Positions 38,013 to 46,472 of a stretch of DNA of 64,000 nucleotides are shown here, piece after piece. Position 1 is the first letter of the stretch. Each line of letters begins with the position of its first letter. The translations under genes were made by a program, and so were the position numbers. Origin of the DNA: Calothrix sp. MO_192.B10 (GTDB lineage: Bacteria; Cyanobacteriota; Cyanobacteriia; Cyanobacteriales; Nostocaceae); contig JASJDS010000002.1 in assembly GCA_030065055.1 (NCBI GenBank), forward strand, positions 62,001 through 126,000. Direction: 5' to 3'. Below the pieces are notes generated by a model. The model had not been told where the DNA came from. It saw nothing but the letters and a program-made list of their open reading frames with translations, and made no database searches.

Positions 38013-38723
38013 CTACTGCCCAGACAAACGCTGTACAAAAGCCTCGTGTTCCGGTGAATTTAGGCCTTCTTGCAGCACAGACAGCACTTGCTTCATATTA
38101 CCCGTAAGCAAATCTGTGATTGATAGCCACAATCCTGGAAATACTTGACTGCGAATAACACCTTTGGTGTCTACATCCTGTGATACGTATTCCCCTTGTT
38201 GTAAACAAAACCAATCCAACTTATTCTCAAAAATCTGCCAGACAATATACTCCAACACCCCATTGCGGCGATATGCATTCTTTTTATTGTGTAAGTCAAT
38301 AGCAGCAATACTTGCAGCTACCTCCACCACTAATTCGGGTGCCCCCTCAATGTAGTCATCTTTATCTACACGAGATTGTCCACCAGCAGATTGGGGAATT
38401 AGCAACACTCCATCCGGTTGTGGTGCATTATCTTGATCCAAGCGTACAGTAGGTTCAATTCCCAATCTCACACCTGGGGTAGAAATTTGGTAAGTCCACA
38501 GCCAACCAATTAAATTGCCGTGTGGTTCAGCATGACTTTCAAAACGTAAGGGGGATGCCACGTAAACGACTCCTTCAATCAATTCAGCTTTGTGGATGTC
38601 AGTAGCTGCTACATAGCGTTTCTCAAACTCGTACCTTGTCAAACAATCGCCACTCTCTAAAGGTGCAATTCGAGTAGGTATAGTTTCTGACTGGGATATT
38701 TCGGAGTTAGAAAGGTTAACCAT
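38013..38723 (-). CDS. Uma2-family (DUF820) PD-(D/E)XK endonuclease-like protein
   Basis: Cyanobacteria-expanded Uma2 restriction-endonuclease-like fold of unknown physiological role. Visible are AELIEGVVYVASPL, PDGVLLIPQSAGG (Asp of the active site) and GAPELVVEVAASI (E-x-x... E site), then YRRNGVLEYIVWQI. I start it at the ATG at 38723 (MVNLSNSEISQ); the open frame extends to 38822 without a better start. It is probably one of many copies in the genome and often linked with mobility. Confidence 0.75.
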   Translation of the reverse strand: MVNLSNSEISQSETIPTRIAPLESGDCLTRYEFEKRYVAATDIHKAELIEGVVYVASPLRFESHAEPHGNLIGWLWTYQISTPGVRLGIEPTVRLDQDNAPQPDGVLLIPQSAGGQSRVDKDDYIEGAPELVVEVAASIAAIDLHNKKNAYRRNGVLEYIVWQIFENKLDWFCLQQGEYVSQDVDTKGVIRSQVFPGLWLSITDLLTGNMKQVLSVLQEGLNSPEHEAFVQRLSGQ

Positions 38724-39116
38724 GATTGTTAGAGGATTGCAACATAATATGTTAGGACTTACCCAAGGGCACAAAATAATGGCAATTGGCACACATGCTT
38801 GAATTTGATGGTGACCGAACAAGGCAAGAGTAAAAAGTAAAAAGGCAAAAGTAAAGAAAAAGAAAAATGGTCACCAAGCCCCTAAATTTATTTATGGAAC
38901 GAAGTAAAAACATTTGTTTCGATACAGGTAGTGCAAGAAACAATACCTCCGTAATCTTATCCCCTCAATTTATTTATGGGGATTATCTTTTTACTTTTTA
39001 CTTTTATCTTTTTACTTTTTAACTGGTGGAATAATTCCCCTGGAAAGTGTAAGCAAGACAAGCTCCCATTAGATGAGAGCTTCTTTTTATAGCAATTTTC
39101 GGTTGAGTCAGGTACA
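38724..39116. other. Intergenic with simple AT-rich repeats
   Basis: Contains purine-rich GTAAAAAGTAAAAAGG runs on one side and TTTTTACTTTTTACTTTTAT runs on the other (38830-38870 and 38988-39020), which can pair with one another at the level of a roughly 190-bp stem. No gene is supported. Confidence 0.4.
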
Positions 39117-40010
39117 CTAAAACACTTGTCGCAAATCCTCAATATTATTCGCTAAAACCACACTTCGCAAAATCTCTTGCAATTGTGAAAAATCACTAAT
39201 TTGAGAAACTAGAGGCATCAATTCCAAACCCTCATTACCAAATTTTGCTTCTAAACTCATTTCTATGTTAGAAAGAATTGCTTCTTTTCGTCCTCGTGCT
39301 TCTCCTCGTGCTTCTCCTCGTGCTTCTCCTCGTGCTTCTCCTCGTGCTTCTCCTTCTCGTAAAATTTCTTGATACCAAGGTGATTCTCTCAAAACTCCCA
39401 TATCCCACCTCATGATGTCTTGAACTAACGCGCTTTCTAATACAAAGGTAGCAAAAAAGGCTAAAACTGTTTCCAGTTGGTTTAGGTCTTCATCCCGACG
39501 CAAAATTTGCAATGCTTCCCTAATTGTAGACTCATTATCTCCTCCTTTGAGAATTGGTACAAATGGAAGCAATGACGGTAAAGGTTGTTGAAAAGGAACG
39601 CTAGCATCCACTTCCCAGAGATTAATCACGCGGTAATCTTGGGTTGCTGTTAACCCAGCAATATTTGATGTATATCTTGTGGGTATTACGGTATCACTCG
39701 TTTGCAAGATATTAATTAATACTGGGTAAGTTGGTAATTCATATTTTTCTTCTGCAAGTGCTGCATAGCAACGCACTCGTCGAGGCATTTTGGAATTGTA
39801 ACGTAATTGTAATTCGTTTAGTACCAAAAATTCTCCATATTCGGGACTAGTAGCACGAATTAATACGTCACTTTCTCTACTTATCCATTGAAATTCCCCG
39901 GATAAAATTTCATTGGCTCTAATATTGGGAATATTTGTCACCCATCGTACCCAATTATCGGGTGCGAGGCTAATTAGTTTTTTCGTACTGGTATCTGCGG
40001 GTTTTGGCAT
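39117..40010 (-). CDS. Rpn-family PD-(D/E)XK nuclease-like protein with DUF4351
   Basis: Related to recombination-promoting nuclease/putative transposase proteins. The N-terminal half holds the nuclease fold (SRESDVLIRAT for the Asp, FLVLNELQLRY as the E-x-Q variant site), and the C-terminal 50 residues match DUF4351 (SLEAKFGNEGLELMPLVSQI). Between them is a GEAR tetrapeptide tandem, about five copies, encoded by a 12-bp repeat at 39296-39360. Such copy-number tracts vary between strains. Biological role unknown. Confidence 0.75.
   Translation of the reverse strand: MPKPADTSTKKLISLAPDNWVRWVTNIPNIRANEILSGEFQWISRESDVLIRATSPEYGEFLVLNELQLRYNSKMPRRVRCYAALAEEKYELPTYPVLINILQTSDTVIPTRYTSNIAGLTATQDYRVINLWEVDASVPFQQPLPSLLPFVPILKGGDNESTIREALQILRRDEDLNQLETVLAFFATFVLESALVQDIMRWDMGVLRESPWYQEILREGEARGEARGEARGEARGEARGRKEAILSNIEMSLEAKFGNEGLELMPLVSQISDFSQLQEILRSVVLANNIEDLRQVF
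39294..39360. repeat. 12-bp coding minisatellite
   Basis: Five or so near-perfect copies of CGTGCTTCTCCT in tandem inside the Rpn-like gene, encoding (GEAR)n on the minus strand. In-frame length changes would only lengthen or shorten a linker. Confidence 0.85.
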
Positions 40011-40417
40011 TTTTCGAGATGCACTTTTGTTTGGAGGAATATCATAATCTGAAGCTTGGGGAAGCTATGTTTTAGAGGCGATCGATTGAGGGTGTGATCG
40101 GCTCGAGGAAATGGAGTTACAAGTTGTTTGTAACCCTGCATATTTATTATTGTTTTGGGTAATTTGAAGGTAGTCCCCTTGCGGGGAAGTGATGATGACT
40201 CAAAAAGAGTTCAAATCATCATACTAGAGGCGTGTTTCAATCCCCTTGCGGGGTAAGTTAATTATGTATTTTTTTAGAAACTTAAACCCTCTAGCTTTCA
40301 ATACATTAGAAGATTTTTCAACTCAAGTCAAGCCTGAAATAATCTAAGGGAAAATCTAGCCTGGAATATTTTTGAGTATAATCAAAAATAAATATTTCCC
40401 CCTCTAATTTTTCTCAC
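40011..40417. other. Intergenic region with two degenerate CRISPR-type repeats
   Basis: Two CCCCTTGCGGGG hairpin cores lie 60 bp apart (40177-40188 and 40237-40248), the second within GTTTCAATCCCCTTGCGGGG. Otherwise it is AT-rich with no gene. It lies beyond the 3' end of the cas operon and of the toxin-antitoxin pair. Confidence 0.5.
40165..40262. CRISPR. Degenerate two-repeat CRISPR remnant
   Basis: Copy one spans about 40165-40197 and copy two about 40228-40262. Copy two starts GTTTCAATCCCCTTGCGGGG and continues TAAGTTAATTATG; copy one matches in the hairpin core and loosely in the ATGATG end. About 31-36 bp separate them, a spacer-sized gap. The repeat differs from that of the array at 61 kb. 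It may be the last remains of an array of another subtype. Confidence is limited by the degeneracy. Confidence 0.4.
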
Positions 40418-40699
40418 TTATTCAAACTGTGCAAGAATTGTTTCCTGCTCGGGAAAATCAGCTATTATTTTCAATTTTCCACCAAGACCTTTAACATACT
40501 GAGAAAGCAAAGTTACTGAAACATCATCTAGATTTTCCAATTCTAAAATATTCATCTCTTCGTTTGTATAATCCAAAGATTTTTGGCGTTCTGCAAGCGC
40601 GAGAAGTAGCAATTCTAATTGAACCTGAGCTTGGATTTTTGCTCTTCGCTCAGGGGTCATTCTTTGTAGCAAGTTACTAAAAGGTTTTGTTTTAGGCAT
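40418..40699 (-). CDS. XRE/HigA-like antitoxin
   Basis: Small protein that would bind and silence the toxin encoded just upstream. The N-terminal MTPERRAKIQAQVQLE helix and the C-terminal YVKGLGGKLKIIADFPE are the usual ends of HigA-type antitoxins. The middle, where the helix-turn-helix lies, reads about seven to eight residues shorter than standard, so part of the DNA-binding unit could be missing. It follows the toxin gene by 205 bp, in the toxin-first HigBA order. Confidence 0.65.
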   Translation of the reverse strand: MPKTKPFSNLLQRMTPERRAKIQAQVQLELLLLALAERQKSLDYTNEEMNILELENLDDVSVTLLSQYVKGLGGKLKIIADFPEQETILAQFE

Positions 40700-40904
40700 A
40701 TAGACTCCTTTCTAATTCTATTATATGGTGATTATATTTTACTCATCTCAATACTCTCCCATCTCAATATTAATTATATTTAGATATTTAGGATTGATTC
40801 GTTTCTGAGGATTGAAATATTCACTCACCCTGTGAGTATAAAATTATTATTTATTAACTCATTCAAAGCTTCAGGGTGAGATTTGTAGCGTTAACTGTAT
40901 AAAG

Positions 40905-41378
40905 CTAAGACATTAGCCCTTCGTTCCTTAATTCATTCAGATGCTCTTCATAGAGGCGATCTGCTTTCGGTATATTTTCTTCATACCAGCGATTATTTCC
41001 ACCCTTGTTGCCAACTAAAAGAAGTATTGCTACTCTGCGAGGGTCAAAAGCATATAAAATCCTAAATGGTTGACCTCTAAATTTTACTTTGAGTTCTCGC
41101 ATATGTCCGTAACGAGAACCATTTATACCTGAACTATACTTACTGTCAAGATTTACTCCCTTTTCTTGTAGCAATCCAACTACAAAAGCAACTTTGTCTT
41201 GAGTTGACTCATCAAGTTCAAGCCATTGCGACTCAAACTCATCTGTATATTCTATTTCTGATGTCATATTCCTAATACCTTCAATGAAATCCGCCATTCT
41301 GTCTGAGGCTTTGATGTCTTCTTGAGTCACTTGAACCGGAGGTGGTTCGGCAAAATGTTGGTTTGTTAGATTTTTCAT
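40905..41378 (-). CDS. RelE/ParE-superfamily (HigB/gp49-like) toxin
   Basis: mRNA-cleaving toxin-type fold. The domain runs from about residue 40: YTDEFESQWLEL, VGLLQEKGVNLDSKYSSGI, HMRELKVKFRGQPFRILYAFD and VGNKGGNNRWYEENIPKA, which carries the conserved Arg and Lys residues. The 37-residue extension before it, if translated from 41378, is unusual; an internal ATG at about 41267 (MTSEIEYTDEF) would give the normal size. It lies directly behind the cas operon, on the same strand, 94 bp after the last gene. Confidence 0.7.
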   Translation of the reverse strand: MKNLTNQHFAEPPPVQVTQEDIKASDRMADFIEGIRNMTSEIEYTDEFESQWLELDESTQDKVAFVVGLLQEKGVNLDSKYSSGINGSRYGHMRELKVKFRGQPFRILYAFDPRRVAILLLVGNKGGNNRWYEENIPKADRLYEEHLNELRNEGLMS

Positions 41379-41471
41379 GCCATGATTTTTGCTTATTGAT
41401 AGTAATAGGTTTACTCGCCGTATCTTTCAATATATTATACCAAAAAACAGGGAAGTAAAAAAATATACGAT

Positions 41472-42104
41472 TTAATCTATACCCTTAACACCCTTAATAC
41501 TTCCATCATCCTTGAGCGCGACAATTTTTACCTTCACAACTTGCCCTTCAGACAAAGAACCAGCTTTTTTCGGTTCTTTCGCCGTCAATTTGATTGTTTC
41601 CAATATCCCATAGGTAACTTTGTTACTCTTAACACTCAGTACCGTTGCATCCAAAACTTGGTCAATTTCAAACTTATGGGACTTTAAAACCTCTGCAATT
41701 TCCGCTTGACGTTCAGAAATCGGCTCTGGTATGTCTGCAATCGCCATTTCTTCAACGGGACTAACTTTGTAATACCGCATTAAACGCATTGCCCACCCCA
41801 AGATTTTTAACATGGAATGGGCGTTATTTTGGTAATTTTGCAGATATTTACTGCAAGCGCGATCGATATTACGGTAATAATCTGTGGTTCTACCACTATG
41901 TCCAATTTGTCTACCGTGATTTACAAGGGTTTTGAGGTATTGTAGAAATCTCGTACCTGCATCTGGCTGATTGACAATGCTTCGCAGATATGAAATTACT
42001 TTCCCTAATTCATTAACGTCGGTATTTTCTCGAACTAGGGTAATTGCTAAATTATGGGCAATTTGGGATTCGATTTCTGTTAAGGATTCGGTTTGAGTTG
42101 GCAT
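41472..42104 (-). CDS. Unknown type III-associated protein: helical N-terminus plus OB/TRAM-like tail
   Basis: Last gene of the cas operon; its ATG directly adjoins the stop of the Cas7-like gene before it. Residues 1-125 are almost all helical (VISYLRSIVNQPDAGTRFL, YYRNIDRACSKYLQNYQN), reminding one of Cas11/Csm2 small subunits. Residues 150-210 (VLDATVLSVKSNKVTYGIL, LSEGQVVKVKIVALKDDGS) read as a five-stranded S1/TRAM-like RNA-binding fold. I do not recognise the family. A small subunit with an added RNA-binding module is the working guess. Confidence 0.5.
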   Translation of the reverse strand: MPTQTESLTEIESQIAHNLAITLVRENTDVNELGKVISYLRSIVNQPDAGTRFLQYLKTLVNHGRQIGHSGRTTDYYRNIDRACSKYLQNYQNNAHSMLKILGWAMRLMRYYKVSPVEEMAIADIPEPISERQAEIAEVLKSHKFEIDQVLDATVLSVKSNKVTYGILETIKLTAKEPKKAGSLSEGQVVKVKIVALKDDGSIKGVKGID

Positions 42105-43178
42105 TTAATACATTCCTTCCGGTGGTTCTCTATCAGTTGGGTAACGTAATATTTGGGCTAATTGTTGGAGTTGTTGGGATTGGATGAGTCGGGAATGGGC
42201 TGTTTGGATTTGCTTTTGGATAAATTGTTGTAAAGCATTTCCTGTCAACAAGTTATCGTTTGCAGGATTATATTGACAGTAGCGTTTTTTGATATCCTCG
42301 AATTTTTCTAAAACCCTTGCTTGGGTTATTTCTACAGTCATGGTTCCCATGCCGATGGGTTTTCCACCACCAACTTTTAAGGCGATGGGATATTTGCTAT
42401 CTTGTCCCAATACAACCAGCAATGTTCCTAATTCTTCGGGTTTGAGATTTTTAAATTGCAATTGGGTAGTAAATGTATATTCTCGTGTTGCTTGTTGGAC
42501 TGCAATTCCTTGATTTTGTCCTTTTGCGATCGCACGAATTGTATGATAATAAAATTTACGCCCTGCTACTTTCCCTCGTGTGTCAAAATACGCGCTTCCA
42601 GGTTCGGGACGAGGACGGTATAAGGATGGCATAAATCCGGTATTGAAACCAATACTTTCGCATTTGGCATCATTAAATTCAATTAATCCCTGCCAATCTA
42701 AAGCACCAAATACTTGACTTGCGGGACAAAGTTCGGTATTTTTTCTGCAAGGTAAACGTTCTGGGGGAATTTTATCGCGGTATCTTGATGTTACTACTGC
42801 CAAGGTACTATTAGTAATTGCTTCATATACAGAACGAATGCAACCTTTTAAGGAACTTCCTTGGATTAAAAGTTGTTTTTCTGTTCCTTGGGTCATGGTT
42901 TTTATCAAAGCCACACGACTTTCCACATCCCTACCAGGTGCTACAATCCCAGTAGAAATATGTAAGGATGTTTGAACTTGTAATTTCAAAAATAAGGTTC
43001 CATGCAAGCAATTTTTATCGAATTTATCATGTCCCGCAGGTTTTGCTAAATGGGGACGTTCGCGAGGGAAGGAAACAAATTGATAGGGTTTATTCGGATT
43101 AGCTGCTGTTAGATTATCGCGGGATGGATGCTGGGGTGGAGGAGCTTTTCTCGGTTTAGGTTTGGGTGTTTTAGTCAT
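42105..43178 (-). CDS. RAMP superfamily Cas7-like protein (type III)
   Basis: Backbone-type subunit expected to bind the crRNA. The RAMP glycine-rich region is LLIQGSSLKGCIRSVY (near residues 103-118; the usual PGSS is QGSS) and a later GGGKPIGMGTMTVEI corresponds to the C-terminal RNA-binding glycines. A basic, proline-rich N-terminus (MTKTPKPKPRKAPPPQHPSR) precedes the fold. A C-terminal helix of about 60 residues (LQQFIQKQIQTAHSRL) is an add-on. Together with three other Cas7-like genes it gives a heteromeric backbone. Confidence 0.75.
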   Translation of the reverse strand: MTKTPKPKPRKAPPPQHPSRDNLTAANPNKPYQFVSFPRERPHLAKPAGHDKFDKNCLHGTLFLKLQVQTSLHISTGIVAPGRDVESRVALIKTMTQGTEKQLLIQGSSLKGCIRSVYEAITNSTLAVVTSRYRDKIPPERLPCRKNTELCPASQVFGALDWQGLIEFNDAKCESIGFNTGFMPSLYRPRPEPGSAYFDTRGKVAGRKFYYHTIRAIAKGQNQGIAVQQATREYTFTTQLQFKNLKPEELGTLLVVLGQDSKYPIALKVGGGKPIGMGTMTVEITQARVLEKFEDIKKRYCQYNPANDNLLTGNALQQFIQKQIQTAHSRLIQSQQLQQLAQILRYPTDREPPEGMY

Positions 43179-43199
43179 GGTAATTTTAGATTTTAGATT

Positions 43200-43682
43200 T
43201 TAGATTTTAGATTCAGCTTTTTCTAAAGTGAGAGCGATAAAATGAACGGTTGCAGTTGCAGAATTTTGAAAATATCGTTGTTTAATTTTAGGTTGTTTAT
43301 CTGGAAAAATGAATCCTTTCGGGTATTGGGTTTCATTTGTGTCGTGCCAATATGCGTTGCGATCGCAAATTTTCCATTCCCCTGTTAGTATTTTAAAATC
43401 TTCTATTTTGACTTTCTGCTGACTAAGTATTAAAGCCTCATATCCAGTTTTATATTTTTTCCATCGCAACTCACAAATTGCATTGAACATTTGTCCTTCA
43501 ATTTCTCCCCTATCGTCGGGTAATTCCGCACAAATCCCACTAACTTTATGTGCATGACGCAAAAAATAATAATTTTCTGATGAATTAGAGGCTTTTTTTA
43601 CTGCTTCAATTATCTTATCTATATCTTCTGCTGCTACCAATTGCCTATGATAAACATATCCTTGTATCATGATGTCGTGCAT
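43200..43682 (-). CDS. Unknown small cas-operon protein (possibly Csx19-like)
   Basis: 160 residues with no motif I can name. The N-terminal part reads as beta-alpha (IMIQGYVYHRQLVAAEDID), the C-terminal as strands (FQNSATATVHFIALTL). Its start overlaps the end of the upstream Cas7-like gene by 16 bp, so it is translationally coupled and belongs to the operon. Subtype III-D systems often carry Csx19, of similar size and position; I cannot confirm that identity from sequence alone. Confidence 0.5.
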   Translation of the reverse strand: MHDIMIQGYVYHRQLVAAEDIDKIIEAVKKASNSSENYYFLRHAHKVSGICAELPDDRGEIEGQMFNAICELRWKKYKTGYEALILSQQKVKIEDFKILTGEWKICDRNAYWHDTNETQYPKGFIFPDKQPKIKQRYFQNSATATVHFIALTLEKAESKI

Positions 43683-44662
43683 CCTAAAAGCTTACCCCAA
43701 GAACGAACCCCACGCATAAATAAATCTTTCACACCAGCTTCTGTATTACCTTCCCATTTCATTTGCACGCCAAAACCCAAATCCATCGATTCTGCACGCA
43801 CAGGAGAATCTTGCTTATCTGGTTTTTGCTTATCTGGTTTTGGAAAATCATATTTCTTCGCTTCTGACTCTGATAAAAATTCTCCGACTCCCAGTAAATA
43901 ATTCCAATCCCATCGATTTTCACTTCCTAATAGATTAATTTGCCTATTTTCGTCATCCAAAATACACCCTGGATATTGAACTGTGGCAGAATTATATTGA
44001 ACTTGAACAGTTCCCAAACCGCGAGATTTAGCAAAACCTAAGCCAAACCAGCCATCATTTAAATCCCGTAATACCAAACCAATTAAACCCAACTGCGCTA
44101 AAGTAAAATTTTTCAGATGAATTTTGGTTTGAAATTTTCCCCCAGTGCATACTTGGTAATTAAATGGTCCCACTGCAACGGAACCAAATACCCTATCAAT
44201 TGCTACACCATTACGTTCTTCAATATGTAATTTTTTAACATCAACTGGATATGCATCTTCAACCCGCACCCGACTAGCAATGGAAGTATTACCAAACATT
44301 TGGTCAGTGAAAGAAGATTTTTGATAAATTTCGTGAGATGGTAAATCCTTATTTTGACTATCCTTTAAATAACTGTATTTATCATTTAAAGGGTCATTTG
44401 CCCAAATTTTTTTACCATTATTCTCACGAGGAATAGTATCACTTCCAATAGTGCGAACAATTCTTTCAGCATGAGCGCGAATTGCACCTTTGAGACTGCT
44501 TCCCGGTAAATATATCGACCATCCCCCTTGATGAAAAGTTCTGACAAACTCCATATCTGGATTTGTAGGGTCAGCACCTTCCCGTCCCGATTTTATTAAA
44601 ATTGGACCATCGGGAATGATGCTGAAATTGATAGTGCAATGGTTAACAAGTCGTTTGTGCAT
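43667..44662 (-). CDS. RAMP superfamily Cas7-like protein (Csm3/Csm5-like)
   Basis: crRNA-binding backbone protein. Visible RAMP elements: LPGSSLKGAIRAHAERIVR (about residues 52-70), FGNTSIASRVRVEDAYPV, VAIDRVFGSVAVG and the glycine-rich end AKSRGLGTVQVQY. An acidic segment SGREGADPTNPDMEF precedes the PGSS loop and could supply the catalytic Asp used by Csm3 for target RNA cleavage. A PDKQKPDKQ repeat lies in a disordered C-terminal linker. It overlaps the next gene. Confidence 0.8.
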   Translation of the reverse strand: MHKRLVNHCTINFSIIPDGPILIKSGREGADPTNPDMEFVRTFHQGGWSIYLPGSSLKGAIRAHAERIVRTIGSDTIPRENNGKKIWANDPLNDKYSYLKDSQNKDLPSHEIYQKSSFTDQMFGNTSIASRVRVEDAYPVDVKKLHIEERNGVAIDRVFGSVAVGPFNYQVCTGGKFQTKIHLKNFTLAQLGLIGLVLRDLNDGWFGLGFAKSRGLGTVQVQYNSATVQYPGCILDDENRQINLLGSENRWDWNYLLGVGEFLSESEAKKYDFPKPDKQKPDKQDSPVRAESMDLGFGVQMKWEGNTEAGVKDLFMRGVRSWGKLLGCTTS

Positions 44663-44689
44663 GGTAAATTTGATTGGAAAGATAAAACA

Positions 44690-45310
44690 TTAAGCAGCTA
44701 CTAAATTATTTAGTTGTTGTTCGCATTGTTGAAAGGCAAAATTTACAACCGCAAAGAGTTTATCTAACTCTTGAATAGTATAAAAAATAGTATTGAGAGT
44801 AAAAAAATTATTTTCTAATTTTCCAAATTGCCAAGTCATTCCATTAGAAACAATCCCAAATATCGTGACATTAATTTCTTGGTTTAGATTTTGTGCTGCA
44901 ATCATTTCTGCTAAACATTGTGCCCAACCTCTCTCAAAGTCATCTTGTTTAGCTTCAACTAAAATAAAATAGGGTTTGTCAAAAACAACTTTTCCTAAAG
45001 GAGAACGTTTGGCAATGATATATTCTGGAAAGCCTGATAGCTTTTCATCATAGTTAAAAGATTGATGACTCCAGATTGTGAGCTTAGTTTTATACTTTTT
45101 CCATACCTCTTTTAAGACTGGATAGATTAAATTCTCACATACCGCAAACTCTGAATTAGAAACAACTCCATCCTGCATTACTTCATTTAAGTCTTCTCGG
45201 AAGTAATCGGAGATATTAAAGGGTACTTCTTGCACAAAGTTTGTTTCGGTATAAGTAACTTGATACTCTTTCAGAACTTCCCCGATGGTTTTAAAATTGC
45301 TAAAAGCCAT
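44690..45310 (-). CDS. PD-(D/E)XK nuclease-like protein inside the cas operon
   Basis: 206 aa. A restriction-fold core is suggested by GFPEYIIAKRS followed about 20 residues later by PYFILVEAKQDDFERGWAQC, giving a P-E...E-x-K active site and the Q-containing helix. It has no CARF or RAMP domain. The start codon lies 2 bp after the stop of the Cas7-like gene upstream, and it precedes another Cas7-like gene by 27 bp, so it is firmly in the operon. Related proteins also occur outside CRISPR loci in cyanobacteria, so accidental capture is possible. Confidence 0.55.
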   Translation of the reverse strand: MAFSNFKTIGEVLKEYQVTYTETNFVQEVPFNISDYFREDLNEVMQDGVVSNSEFAVCENLIYPVLKEVWKKYKTKLTIWSHQSFNYDEKLSGFPEYIIAKRSPLGKVVFDKPYFILVEAKQDDFERGWAQCLAEMIAAQNLNQEINVTIFGIVSNGMTWQFGKLENNFFTLNTIFYTIQELDKLFAVVNFAFQQCEQQLNNLVAA

Positions 45311-45312
45311 AT

Positions 45313-46464
45313 TTACCTCTTTGTCTCAGTGATACTGTCACTCGATTTAGTATTGGTTAACTTATCAATTAATTTTTGTACCCAATTGTCTTTAAATTCC
45401 CGTGCATCCTCATAAGCACTTTTATCTCCCATCACCAGTTTTTTGAGATAATCAAGTAATAAATGTGGTTGTTCCGGGGGATAGTCAAACCACAGCATCT
45501 CGCTAATATCTAGTTTAACAACACCCAAACCGCGAGAACGTCCACCACCAAGGGGGATTTGTTCGGTTTCAAATTGATGTAAACCAATCATCAATAAACC
45601 TAGTTCCCAATCTTCTGCATTCTCGACTATGGCTTTAAATTCAAACTGGGTTCCTGCGGGTACTACCTGGAAGTCGTAAAGTTTTCCTTCTGCTGCGGTT
45701 TCCGTATCTCTGTCAATTGATACACCATCCCGTTCTTGGTATTGTCCAAACCAGGTATCTGCTTTTACTGTTAAGTCGCGTACTTGGAATTTACTTGCTA
45801 TCCAAGGAGAACCAAACAGAGAAGAAATAAAGTCGGTATTTTTCTGAATTACACAAGTTAAAGTAAAGTCATAATTATATTGCTTCTTCAAGCTCTTAAG
45901 CTTATCTTCTGGTAGCGAATACTCTTCTTGTATGTGTTGTATTAGTTCTTCAATGGAAAAATTGATAAATTCATCTGCTTTCCGAGCTTCTTGTAAAGTT
46001 ATTAATTGGTCTAGATTCAATTCTTTAATTTTTATAATTTGTTGCTTTTCTTTATCTTCAGGTAATAAATCTTCATCATGAATGTATTCAATTAGCGTCT
46101 CTAAGGATAACCTTTGGAAGTTTTCTAATGCCCAAAGTTGGTAGAGGATAATTAATTGTTGTAAGTTAAGCCCTTTGATTTTCCCAAGTTCTTTAGAAGT
46201 GAGTGACCATTCATCCTCAATAGCAGGATTTGCCACGAATTTCCGATTATTTCCAATGATACCACGGAGGAAACTTTCTAAACGCGATCGCATGGCTCCT
46301 TTAAAGCTGGAACCGGGGATTAAGGGATTACCTAATGCATCTTTGATGACTGGTAAATCTGAACCAATGGGTTCGCTGGAACGTCCTGCGCTAATTCGTA
46401 ATGCGGTTACGGTGGTGAGGGTTCCTATTAGTTCTAAGCGGTTTCTAAATGTGTCGAACATCAT
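45313..46464 (-). CDS. Csm3-like Cas7 RAMP protein with a duplicated helical insert
   Basis: Closest of the set to Csm3: TALRISAGRSSEPIGSDLPV (with Asp for target RNA cleavage), NPLIPGSSFKGAMRSRLESF (residues 46-65), FGSPWIASKFQVRDL, SIDRDTETAAEGKLYDFQVV and GGGRSRGLGVVKLDI. Between residues 95 and 194, within the fold, lie two tandem copies of a 50-residue helical unit (KIKGLNLQQL... and KIKELNLDQL...), each with LPEDK near its end. Standard Csm3 has no such insert. Upstream neighbour is the CARF gene, 9 bp away. Confidence 0.85.
   Translation of the reverse strand: MMFDTFRNRLELIGTLTTVTALRISAGRSSEPIGSDLPVIKDALGNPLIPGSSFKGAMRSRLESFLRGIIGNNRKFVANPAIEDEWSLTSKELGKIKGLNLQQLIILYQLWALENFQRLSLETLIEYIHDEDLLPEDKEKQQIIKIKELNLDQLITLQEARKADEFINFSIEELIQHIQEEYSLPEDKLKSLKKQYNYDFTLTCVIQKNTDFISSLFGSPWIASKFQVRDLTVKADTWFGQYQERDGVSIDRDTETAAEGKLYDFQVVPAGTQFEFKAIVENAEDWELGLLMIGLHQFETEQIPLGGGRSRGLGVVKLDISEMLWFDYPPEQPHLLLDYLKKLVMGDKSAYEDAREFKDNWVQKLIDKLTNTKSSDSITETKR
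45883..46182. repeat. 150-bp diverged tandem duplication within the Csm3-like gene
   Basis: Unit A (46033-46182) and unit B (45883-46032) are exactly 150 bp each and in frame. Protein identity is recognisable (KIK-LNL-QLI-L, then -S-E-LI--I--E, LPEDK) but diverged, so the duplication is old and has been kept open. Confidence 0.75.
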
Positions 46465-46472
46465 TCAATAGT

